This document shows positions 8,068-15,092 of a stretch of 16,726 nt of DNA, one piece after another. The DNA comes from Bacillota bacterium. GTDB taxonomy: Bacteria > Bacillota > Clostridia > Peptostreptococcales > Anaerovoracaceae. The DNA lies in the NCBI GenBank assembly GCA_019420525.1, contig JAHZHA010000002.1, forward strand, positions 1-16,726, read 5' to 3'. How positions within the stretch are numbered: position 1 is the stretch's first letter; each line of letters starts with the position of its first letter. The notes under the pieces are model-generated. The model searched no databases and was not told the DNA's origin. It saw only the letters and a program-made list of their open reading frames with translations. The translations under genes were made by a program, and so were the position numbers.

Positions 8068-8075
8068 TGATTAAG

Positions 8076-8105
8076 ATTATATATTACCTCATGCGCGCGT
8101 GTCAA
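8076..8105 (-). promoter_or_regulatory. Sigma-A promoter of the leu operon
   Basis: A perfect TTGACA (8100-8105, minus strand) and a perfect TATAAT (8076-8081) are separated by 18 bp. Transcription would start near 8069, directly in front of the T-box leader. Confidence 0.88.
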
Positions 8106-8228
8106 CCGTTAAGATTGCACAAAAACGGACTTTTCCCGGCTGCTGTATTTCCCCGGCGGGAACTGCGTCGCATGATCTATCACAGAATACAGATAATATA
8201 TATCATTCGTTTTTTTTATCTTCAAAAG

Positions 8229-8255
8229 AAAAAACGCTGCAGAAAATCTGCAGCG
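8229..8255 (-). terminator. Intrinsic terminator of the tRNA-Lys gene
   Basis: A 9-bp perfect stem (CGCTGCAGA/TCTGCAGCG) with a three-base loop is followed on the minus strand by six T residues. It begins about eight bases past the CCA end of the tRNA and separates the tRNA transcript from the leu promoter. Confidence 0.9.
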
Positions 8256-8262
8256 CTCTGAT

Positions 8263-8338
8263 TGGTACACCATCACAGGCTCGAACTGTGGACACCCTGA
8301 TTAAGAGTCAGGTGCTCTACCAACTGAGCTAATGGTGC
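8263..8338 (-). tRNA. tRNA-Lys (anticodon CTT)
   Basis: A complete 76-base cloverleaf can be folded on the minus strand. It has a 7-bp acceptor stem (GCACCAT/ATGGTGT), D arm GCTC-AGTTGGTA-GAGC, anticodon arm CCTGA-CTCTTAA-TCAGG with anticodon CTT at 8303-8305, variable loop GTGTC, T arm CACAG-TTCGAGC-CTGTG, discriminator A and encoded CCA. The first acceptor pair is G1-U72 rather than a Watson-Crick pair. CTT decodes the lysine codon AAG. It is a single-gene transcription unit with its own promoter and terminator, directly upstream of the leu promoter on the same strand. Confidence 0.96.
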
Positions 8339-8346
8339 ATGTCCGC

Positions 8347-8362
8347 GTCGCTCACCAGCGAC
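8347..8362 (-). repeat. Hairpin in the tRNA-Lys 5' leader
   Basis: GTCGCT (8347-8352) and AGCGAC (8357-8362) form a 6-bp stem with a four-base loop, positioned at the predicted start of the precursor and eight bases before the mature 5' end. It could mark the RNase P substrate leader or simply be incidental. Confidence 0.4.
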
Positions 8363-8369
8363 CTTAGCT

Positions 8370-8398
8370 ATAATACCAATAATACGATATGCTGTCAA
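8370..8398 (-). promoter_or_regulatory. Sigma-A promoter of the tRNA-Lys gene
   Basis: On the minus strand a perfect TTGACA (8393-8398) is followed after 17 bp by TATTAT (8370-8375). The predicted start near 8363 gives a precursor leader of about 25 bases. Confidence 0.8.
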
Positions 8399-8601
8399 CA
8401 TATAATTTTAAATTTTTTCGATTATTTTCATTTTTTTGGTCCTCTCGCCTCCGCATTTCCTTTATTTTTCCCTTTTCCGGATGATACATACACCGATATC
8501 TCTGTCCTCTATCATTCGTTTTTCATATTTTTTCCGCTTATAGAAATGGATCACGGGAGCAAAATAAGACTGCAGCCGACAAAGGCTGTAAGGAGGCAAA
8601 A

Positions 8602-8946
8602 ATGAGAAGAGAAAGAGAAAAAGAAAAAGACAGCTACACCACAAAGGGAAGAGATATCCCGATTCTGAGAGGCGGCGGATTCACGTATTCCACTGACCAC
8701 AGAATGACGGACTGCGGAGGAAATTCCCCGACTGACTGCGGCGGGAATTCTCCTTCACAGAAGAATTCTTCCAAATCCCAGCACTCTATGAAGTCCGGTA
8801 CACAGAGCAGAATGACTTCCGGTATGAAAGATTCTGCTTCTTCCGGACGGGGAAAATCTTCTGCATCCGATATGCGCAGCCAGGCGACAGACCGTATGAA
8901 TTCCGTAAAATCAGAAGACAGCGGCAGACCTTCTGACTGCAGATAA
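8602..8946 (+). CDS. Small Ser-rich, low-complexity protein of unknown function (114 aa)
   Basis: I do not recognise this protein. The case for a gene is the AGGAGG ribosome binding site at 8591-8596, five bases before an ATG, in front of a frame that stays open for 114 codons. The product begins with a very charged stretch (RREREKEKD), then contains a tandem heptad-like repeat DCGGNSPTDCGGNSP (residues about 37-51), and from about 54 onward is rich in Ser, Met, Arg, Lys and Asp with no hydrophobic core. There is no signal peptide or membrane segment. Three cysteines are present, two in the repeats and one near the C-terminus (SDCR). It looks intrinsically disordered. Upstream it is divergent from tRNA-Lys; downstream comes a structured non-coding stretch and a strong terminator. 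No convincing -35/-10 pair was seen upstream. Confidence 0.6.
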   Translation: MRREREKEKDSYTTKGRDIPILRGGGFTYSTDHRMTDCGGNSPTDCGGNSPSQKNSSKSQHSMKSGTQSRMTSGMKDSASSGRGKSSASDMRSQATDRMNSVKSEDSGRPSDCR

Positions 8947-9082
8947 AATTGCCGCTGATGTCCGGCAGCAATCGGAAGAATGCGGGGAACGGCGGTGATA
9001 ACCGGCGCAATGCTGTAAACTGACCGCCGACCACCGTTATTTACGGGCTGAAAGCCCCGGACAGATACCTGCGAAGCACAAG
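8947..9082 (+). other. Non-coding stretch with inverted repeats, possible 3'UTR or small RNA
   Basis: No convincing coding frame is seen. CGGCGGT (8990-8996) is complementary to ACCGCCG (9023-9029), and GGGCT/AGCCC (9045-9049, 9053-9057) forms a tight hairpin with a GAA loop. Together with the terminator immediately after, this could be a structured 3'UTR of the small Ser-rich gene. I compared it mentally with common riboswitch, SRP, RNase P, tmRNA and T-box signatures and found no match. Confidence 0.3.
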
Positions 9083-9135
9083 AAAAGGGAACGGCTTTCC
9101 GCGCAGATGCGGAAAGGTGTTCCCTTTTCGTTTTT
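9083..9135 (+). terminator. Strong intrinsic terminator
   Basis: A 20-bp stem with one mismatch and one G-U pair (9083-9102 with 9109-9128) closes a GCAGAT loop and is followed by CGTTTTTCG. It isolates the small Ser-rich gene from the promoter that starts three bases later. Confidence 0.9.
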
Positions 9136-9137
9136 CG

Positions 9138-9166
9138 TTGATTAGCCTCTTTCTTTATTATATAAT
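9138..9166 (+). promoter_or_regulatory. Sigma-A promoter of the zinc-ribbon protein / UPF0182 unit
   Basis: TTGATT (9138-9143) and a perfect TATAAT (9161-9166) are spaced by 17 bp, placing the start near 9173. This position argues against the in-frame GTG at 9178 as start codon and in favour of the ATG at 9217. Confidence 0.75.
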
Positions 9167-9216
9167 TATTAATTAATGTGAGAGAGATTTGCCGTGTTTG
9201 GGAGAAAAGTGAAATT

Positions 9217-11985
9217 ATGAAATGTAAAGTATGTAATCACGAACTGATTTCGGGTTCCAGGCAGTGCCCGTACTGCGGAGCCGCCGTTCCCGAAGAAAAA
9301 GAAACTTTTGTAAGCGAATTCAAATGGAACATACAGGATTATCCAAAACCGAAAAAACAACAGAAACAGAATATTTCCATCGACTGGAAATCCGGACGGA
9401 TACTCGATGAAAATTCGGGAAAAATCTATGATCAGTCACTGAATGAGTGGGCTGAACCCGAAGAAATCAGAGATCTGTTTACGTTCGACACCAAAAATGA
9501 ACGGCGCCAGCAGACGCTGGACCGTGAAATGGACCGCATTTTCAGAGGCTCCGGAAAGCCGTCCGCAGCGCACTCCGATGCACCGTCAGACCGCACAGAT
9601 CCGGAAACAGATACATTCCATCTTCCTTCCTCCATGGAACACGGTGCTTCCGGGGATATGCCGGAGATGCACCGCAGTCTCCTGGCCGGTCTCTTCGATG
9701 ACAATCCTTTCGAAAAAAAAGAGGACGAGCCCGGCGACTCAGGCGAATCGGTACAAAATGACACATTTCTCCCGCAGAGAGAAACTGCGGAGCACAGCTC
9801 CCGGAAAAATGAAATCACAGCGGAAAAGCCAGCAGTTCACGATACCTCATCTGCCACAGATATTCAGGAACTCCGCAGTGGAACGAAATCCGCGGAAACG
9901 GATACATCCTCATCCAGTGCCGATAACCTCGTGGACGATTTTATCCGGGCACTTCATAATATCTCCGGAGACATTTACGGCAACGGAAAACAAAAACAGA
10001 GTACTTCCGAAAACAAGGCGGACACCGGCGGCGCGAAACAGACTTCATCTGCAGAGCCTCCGGAATCCCGTCCCGACGAAAAACATTCCGAACTGCCGGC
10101 AGATACCGGATCTGCGCCGACACCAGATTCCGTCGAAAACGGTACTGCTGCAGAATACACGCCGGAGGCCGACAGCGGTTTTTCCGGCTTCAGCCGTCTG
10201 ATCGAAGCGGAAAAACGCTTCAAAGACGATATGGAAAAAGTCACTTTCCTGACTCCTGCCGAATACGAAGAAGCCGAAAAAGCCGAAACGAAAAGCCAGA
10301 AGCTGCGTTTCGTTCCGACTATTTCTTTCCGCACCATAGAAGACGAATATGAGGCTTACCGGCGCGACAATCATGCAGCATCGAAACCACCTGAAGAAGA
10401 AAAAGGCGTTCAGATCAGCATCAATGAGCCTTCCGGCACAAAAGTCACCGTCAAGACTCAGGAAATCAGTCTTGCATCGTTAAATAACGATTCGAAAATC
10501 CAGACGAGAGAAGTACGTCTCGATGATGTAAAACAATCTCCGAAAAACGTTCAGGTTTCCGTCGAAGTCAATGCCGCTCAGGGCAATGCTTCTGTGGAAG
10601 TGACGCGCAGACATGACGGCGCTACCGTCGTAAAGACTCTGGACAAATCGGATGCCGGTCATATTTATATAGACGGAGAAGACAAGACAGATTACGGTAA
10701 CGCGGTGGAAACGGCAGCGGAAAACATCGCCGAAAAATTGAAAAAGCCGGAAGAAAACGTCATGCCGTCGGAGAACCCCCAAAAGGAACCGGAACCTGTC
10801 GTCTCAGACTTGCAGGAGGATGAACACCCCTGTGTTTCTGACTCCGACAGCTTTCCTTCGGAGTCCTCCGCACCGGAAGAATCCCTTGCGAAAGACGCAG
10901 ATTCTGCCGGTTGCATCGCAGATGATTCTGTCATCGACGGTCTGGACGAAAAACTCACAGCAGAAAACGAAACCGACAGACAGGCTGAACACGAGAGCGA
11001 GCGCGCATCCACCATCACGTCCGACGCAGTAGCCGACGGATCTGCTTCGTCGGAGGCTGCCCAGCAGACGGTACAGATTCCGGCACTGGAAGCCAGAGAA
11101 CTGGCCGCAGCACTGGCGGAAAGAAAAGCCGCTCAGGAAGCCAGCCGCCAGATATATGAAGACAGTTCCGATGAACAGAATGTTTCTGCTGAATTCTGGG
11201 AGAAACCTTCCGGTGTCTCAAAAATGACGATAACCGATATTTTCGGTCCGGAGGCCAGAAAAATCATAGAAGAAGGAAAGAAAGATCCTTCCGGCGATCC
11301 GGAAAAACATACGCAGACATCTCAGCACACAGCTGCAGCAGAGACGGAAGAGACGAAAGATTCCGGTGTCAATCCGGAAGATTCCTCTATTCTCAGCATC
11401 CAGCCGGAAGATATCGCGCCTTCCCGTTCCCAGACAGAATCGATCTACATTCCTGCCGCAGATCCTGATACGGACAGACGGGGCGTTACCACAGACACGA
11501 TTTCCCGTGAACGCCAGGCTGAGATGAAAGAGGCTCTCGATGCTATCGATTCCATCCAGGAAGCGGAACGCAGGGAAAGGGAAAAGGCGGAAAGAAAGGC
11601 AGAAAAAGAACGTCTGAAAGCAGAGCGCAACAGACGCAAAGCGGAAAAGAAAGCGGAAAAAAAAGCCGCCCGTGAAAGCGCAAAAGCGGAAGCCGCCGCA
11701 AAATCCGGCGATCCGGACGATGAAAGCGAAGGACTGAGTTCCCCTGCGAAGATTCTCATCATCGTCCTCTCAGTCCTGCTGGTGATCGAATTTACGATCA
11801 TTGGGATCAAACTGTTCGCTCCGGATTCAGGAGCCGCTACTCTGATCCATCGTATTGAAACACAGGTCACCGGCATTTTCAATACCGACAACAGCAGCGT
11901 ATCTGCTCTCAGCGAATATGACGGAGTTTCTTCAAGCGTTCCGACAGTGGACAGCGGTGAAGATACATCCAATGTGAATCTTTGA
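9217..11985 (+). CDS. Large zinc-ribbon, low-complexity, single-TM protein of unknown function
   Basis: The 922-residue protein starts with a zinc ribbon (Cys3, Cys6, Cys17, Cys20: CKVC and CPYC). Most of the chain is acidic, rich in Glu, Ser, Asp and Lys, and looks disordered. Islands that seem more ordered are about 35-100 (aromatic and charged, with ISIDWKSGRILDEN), about 320-370 (helical, around FLTPAEYEEAEKAE and FRTIEDEYEAYRR) and about 395-505 (alternating, beta-like, around VQVSVEVNAAQGN). Residues 767-835 are a Lys/Arg/Glu/Ala helix of repeated AERKAEKE type, ending just before one membrane segment (846-867). About 55 residues follow, presumably outside. By the positive-inside rule the zinc ribbon and long tail are cytoplasmic. 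The ATG was chosen over an upstream GTG (9178) because the latter lies about five bases from the predicted transcription start and has no RBS. It is 49 bp before the UPF0182 gene. No function is assigned. Confidence 0.85.
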   Translation: MKCKVCNHELISGSRQCPYCGAAVPEEKETFVSEFKWNIQDYPKPKKQQKQNISIDWKSGRILDENSGKIYDQSLNEWAEPEEIRDLFTFDTKNERRQQTLDREMDRIFRGSGKPSAAHSDAPSDRTDPETDTFHLPSSMEHGASGDMPEMHRSLLAGLFDDNPFEKKEDEPGDSGESVQNDTFLPQRETAEHSSRKNEITAEKPAVHDTSSATDIQELRSGTKSAETDTSSSSADNLVDDFIRALHNISGDIYGNGKQKQSTSENKADTGGAKQTSSAEPPESRPDEKHSELPADTGSAPTPDSVENGTAAEYTPEADSGFSGFSRLIEAEKRFKDDMEKVTFLTPAEYEEAEKAETKSQKLRFVPTISFRTIEDEYEAYRRDNHAASKPPEEEKGVQISINEPSGTKVTVKTQEISLASLNNDSKIQTREVRLDDVKQSPKNVQVSVEVNAAQGNASVEVTRRHDGATVVKTLDKSDAGHIYIDGEDKTDYGNAVETAAENIAEKLKKPEENVMPSENPQKEPEPVVSDLQEDEHPCVSDSDSFPSESSAPEESLAKDADSAGCIADDSVIDGLDEKLTAENETDRQAEHESERASTITSDAVADGSASSEAAQQTVQIPALEARELAAALAERKAAQEASRQIYEDSSDEQNVSAEFWEKPSGVSKMTITDIFGPEARKIIEEGKKDPSGDPEKHTQTSQHTAAAETEETKDSGVNPEDSSILSIQPEDIAPSRSQTESIYIPAADPDTDRRGVTTDTISRERQAEMKEALDAIDSIQEAERREREKAERKAEKERLKAERNRRKAEKKAEKKAARESAKAEAAAKSGDPDDESEGLSSPAKILIIVLSVLLVIEFTIIGIKLFAPDSGAATLIHRIETQVTGIFNTDNSSVSALSEYDGVSSSVPTVDSGEDTSNVNL

Positions 11986-12034
11986 TTCCATTGCGTTCCT
12001 GCCGGTTGACTGATAAAGAAATTAGGAGTAAAAA

Positions 12035-14980
12035 ATGCTAAAAGCAAAAAATAAAGGTACAAAAGAAAAACAAAAAAACAAAAGCAGCAGCAGAAAGAAA
12101 ATCGGTCTTTCAGCCGTCATTCTCTTTCTGATCATTCTCATTCTGTGCTTCGGTACGATTATCACGTTTGTCACAGATTACTGGTGGTTTAAAGATCTCG
12201 GCTATACTCAGGTCTTCTTCAAGAAGCTCTTCACTGAGCTGAAAATCGGTATTCCGGCTTTCATCATCATATTCGCTCTCTCTGAAGTCTACCTGAGAGC
12301 GCTGAAAAAAGAATATCTCAAAAAACTCGAAACCGTACCCGGAAGGGCTTCCGATAAATCCATCAGCCGTATGACACATATTGCCAGTGCTGTTTTTTCT
12401 CTGATACTGACTCTGATGATCACCACTTCACTGTGGCAGCAGATCCTGTACGCCATGAACAGTACGGATTTCAATATTACCGACCCTATTTTCAACAATG
12501 ACGTATCATTTTATGTGTTCCGTCTGGCGCTTCTCAATTCCGTCAGCAGCATGGCGATTTCCGTCATTGTGGGATTCCTGGCGTTAACTTTTATCTACTA
12601 CATGTATCTGATGAGCGTGAGACGTCCGGCGATTCTCGACCGCCACAATGCCTATGAAGATGTGGAAGAAGCTGACGTGGTGGACGATGACGGAAATATC
12701 CAGTCGAATCCCTGGGAGCAGCTGTTCGGCGGAGGCCACAGACCGTCCCGAAAGCGTACGCCGTCCGTCACTCTCGACAAAGGTAATCTGGGAGTCTTGC
12801 TCAGCATCGCAAAACGCCAGATCATCGTTCTTGCGGTGCTTTTCCTGCTGTCGGTGGCAGCGACACTGTTGCTGAAACAATATACGCTGCTCTATTCCAG
12901 CACCGGAACTGTGGTGGGAGCCGGTTATACCGATATACACATTACACTCTGGGCATACCGGATCGAAGCTGTTCTGGCAGTCCTTTCCGCTGTGGGCGTT
13001 CTGGTATTCGCAAGGAAAAACAGCTACAAAAAAATGCTCATTCTTCCGGTGATCACAATCTGTGTATCTGTAGTCGCCGCACTGGCAGGTACGGCTGTTC
13101 AGTCTCTGTACGTTTCGCCGGATGAGCTGAACAAAGAATCCGAATATCTCAAAAGCAATATCGAATTTACACAGAAAGCTTACGGGCTGGACGACGTCAA
13201 CGAAATCGATTTTCCGGCGAGTGAAAATCTTACCGCGGAAGGCATTCTGGAAAATTCAGCAACCCTTTCCAATGTGAGAATCAACGATTTCTCGCCGTCC
13301 ATGCAGTTCTACAACCAGACCCAGAGTATCAGGGCATATTACAGCTTTTTCGATGTGGATGTAGACCGGTACATGATTGACGGTGAATACACCCAGACAT
13401 TCCTCTCCGCGAGAGAAATCAATTATGATAATCTCGGACAGGATGTATCCTGGCTTTCCAAACATCTGAAATATACTCACGGCTACGGTATCACACTTTC
13501 GAGAGTCGATGCCATCACAGCCACAGGTCAGCCGCAGATGATCGTGGACAATATTCCTCCGGAGTCCGATACGGAAGACATAAACATCACCCGTCCTGAG
13601 ATCTACTTCGGTGAATCGACAGACGACTATATCATCACAAATACAGGCGAACAGGAATTCGACTACCCGAGCGGTACCTCAAATGTGTACACGACTTACG
13701 AGGGAGACAAAGGTATTAAACTCTCCCTGCTCAAGCGCATATTCTACGCGATAAAAGAACAGAATATCAAAATCCTCGTTTCTACGAATATCGACAGCAA
13801 TTCAAAAATTCTGTACGAAAGAAATATCCTGGATCGCGTGACAAAACTGGCACCGTTCCTCTACTACGATTCCGATCCGTACATCGTTGTCTCTGAAAAC
13901 GGAAAACTTTACTGGATAATAGATGCCTATACTACCAGCAGTTATTATCCGTACTCGAAATCATATCAGCTGGATGAAACCAATTTTGTCAACTATATCC
14001 GCAACCCGATAAAAGTCGTTGTGGACGCGTACAATGGTTCGGTGGATTTCTATCAGGTATCCGATGAACCGATCGCTGATACCGTCGCAAAAATCTATCC
14101 GGGACTCATCAAAGACATCTCCGAAATGCCGGAAGATCTGGTAAAACATATACGCTACCCGAATACTCTATTCGCAATCCAGGCAAACATCTATCAGCGT
14201 TACCATATGGATGACGTGAGTGTCTTCTATCAGAATGAAGACAAATGGAGCATTGCTACCGAGATCTATGGACAGGAAGAGAAGCAGATGGAGCCGAATT
14301 ACTATATTATGAAGCTCCCGGGTGAAGAATCCGAGGAATTCATATCCTCCATTCCGTTTACACCGAACGGCAAAAAGAATATGACCGGCCTGCTCGTAGC
14401 ACGAAGCGACGGGGAAGAATACGGCGATCTGGTGCTCTACCGCCTGCCGAAGGACAAAGTCGTCTACGGTCCGATGCAGATCGAATCCCAGATCGACCAG
14501 AATACAGAAATCTCAAAAGAATTCTCGCTCTGGAATTCTTCCGGTTCAAAATATACGAGAGGCGATATGTTCGTCATCCCGATCAACGATTCAATTCTCT
14601 ATGTAGAGCCAGTCTACCTTGAATCGTCTACCGACACCAGTCTCCCGGAAGTAAAGCGCGTCATCGTGGCATACGGAGACAGAATCGCCTACGAACCGAC
14701 ACTGGCCGAGGCTCTGATCCAGCTCTTCTCACTGGACGAAGATTATACGCCGAACGGTATCCCGCCTGAAACGCCATCAGACACGGAAGATCCGGGTCAG
14801 ACGGATACCGGTTCCGGCGGAAATGCTGATTCTGATGCGCCGTTGTCGCTGACAGAACTTGCAGGACTGGCTGCAGAAGCGTATGATAATGCTGTGGCTT
14901 CTCAGCGCGAGGGCGACTGGGCAGCATACGGACAGTATCTTGACGAACTCAACGGTTATCTGGAACAGATGGCCGCATGA
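12035..14980 (+). CDS. UPF0182 family 7-TM membrane protein
   Basis: This 981-residue protein matches the uncharacterised UPF0182 (COG1615) family. Seven hydrophobic segments are visible at about 23-46, 72-90, 113-133, 164-192, 261-280, 303-326 and 334-356. Family-typical sequence includes FVTDYWWFKDLGY (45-57), DPIFNNDVSFYVFRL (150-164) and the post-TM7 segment with ELNKESEYLKSNIEFTQ and KAYGLDDV (364-388). A roughly 65-residue hydrophilic insert (195-258) lies between TM4 and TM5. After TM7 about 540 residues form a large, presumably extracytoplasmic domain, followed by a Pro/Ser/Thr/Gly/Asp linker (about 910-935) and a C-terminal helical hairpin (EGDWAAYGQYLDELNGYLEQM). AGGAG precedes the ATG by six bases. 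The biochemical role of the family is unknown; the upstream zinc-ribbon protein is the only obvious partner. Confidence 0.92.
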   Translation: MLKAKNKGTKEKQKNKSSSRKKIGLSAVILFLIILILCFGTIITFVTDYWWFKDLGYTQVFFKKLFTELKIGIPAFIIIFALSEVYLRALKKEYLKKLETVPGRASDKSISRMTHIASAVFSLILTLMITTSLWQQILYAMNSTDFNITDPIFNNDVSFYVFRLALLNSVSSMAISVIVGFLALTFIYYMYLMSVRRPAILDRHNAYEDVEEADVVDDDGNIQSNPWEQLFGGGHRPSRKRTPSVTLDKGNLGVLLSIAKRQIIVLAVLFLLSVAATLLLKQYTLLYSSTGTVVGAGYTDIHITLWAYRIEAVLAVLSAVGVLVFARKNSYKKMLILPVITICVSVVAALAGTAVQSLYVSPDELNKESEYLKSNIEFTQKAYGLDDVNEIDFPASENLTAEGILENSATLSNVRINDFSPSMQFYNQTQSIRAYYSFFDVDVDRYMIDGEYTQTFLSAREINYDNLGQDVSWLSKHLKYTHGYGITLSRVDAITATGQPQMIVDNIPPESDTEDINITRPEIYFGESTDDYIITNTGEQEFDYPSGTSNVYTTYEGDKGIKLSLLKRIFYAIKEQNIKILVSTNIDSNSKILYERNILDRVTKLAPFLYYDSDPYIVVSENGKLYWIIDAYTTSSYYPYSKSYQLDETNFVNYIRNPIKVVVDAYNGSVDFYQVSDEPIADTVAKIYPGLIKDISEMPEDLVKHIRYPNTLFAIQANIYQRYHMDDVSVFYQNEDKWSIATEIYGQEEKQMEPNYYIMKLPGEESEEFISSIPFTPNGKKNMTGLLVARSDGEEYGDLVLYRLPKDKVVYGPMQIESQIDQNTEISKEFSLWNSSGSKYTRGDMFVIPINDSILYVEPVYLESSTDTSLPEVKRVIVAYGDRIAYEPTLAEALIQLFSLDEDYTPNGIPPETPSDTEDPGQTDTGSGGNADSDAPLSLTELAGLAAEAYDNAVASQREGDWAAYGQYLDELNGYLEQMAA

Positions 14981-15013
14981 TAATATCTCCGGAAAACAGA
15001 CCGCAGTCATAGC

Positions 15014-15046
15014 GGCGCGGATTCAGAAGAATCCGCGCCTGCGGCT
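15014..15046 (+). terminator. GC-rich stem-loop between the UPF0182 gene and serS
   Basis: An 11-bp perfect stem (GGCGCGGATTC with GAATCCGCGCC) closes an AGAA loop. Only a short T-run follows (TGCGGCTTTTG), so termination may be partial. It could reduce read-through into serS or shield the 3' end of the upstream mRNA. Confidence 0.5.
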
Positions 15047-15092
15047 TTTGTCCGCAGATAAAATGATGATTATTTGGAGGATTTAAAGAAAA

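Larger units (their letters stand above)
7713..8069 (-). promoter_or_regulatory. T-box leader, leucine-specific, controlling leuACDB
   Basis: The highly conserved T-box core AGGGTGGTACCGCGG is present on the minus strand at 7769-7783, followed by the regulated terminator. Stem I can be drawn from 8031 to 7927: AATGC/GCATT at the base and a distal arm with CAGAGAGCCGGC and GGCTGCTGAAAG (7963-7992), the conserved AG-bulge/terminal-loop region. In the specifier loop the candidate codon is CUC followed by A (7943-7945), which reads leucine. The antiterminator bulge is UGGU, able to pair with an ACCA tail; tRNA-Leu carries discriminator A, so both recognition elements agree. By analogy with the family, uncharged tRNA-Leu(GAG) should stabilise the antiterminator and switch on leuACDB. 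The 5' end is estimated from the promoter. An additional 9-bp hairpin precedes Stem I. Confidence 0.95.

Noticed and set aside
8201..8523. 14-base direct repeat TATCATTCGTTTTT at 8201-8214 and 8510-8523 on either side of tRNA-Lys, considered as attachment sites
   Set aside because: Neither copy overlaps the tRNA 3' end, there is no integrase gene, and a T-rich 14-mer pair is plausible by chance in a window of this size.
9178..9216. GTG start at 9178 for the zinc-ribbon protein
   Set aside because: It lies about five bases from the predicted transcription start, has no RBS, and the zinc ribbon begins naturally at the ATG at 9217.
10400..11018. Antisense frames inside the zinc-ribbon protein gene, considered as overlapping genes
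   Set aside because: They arise from the repetitive Glu/Ser/Ala codon pattern of the sense strand; no RBS or conserved motif supports them.
14981..15092. Serine T-box in front of serS
   Set aside because: There is no AGGGTGG-type core and the gap is too short for a Stem I.
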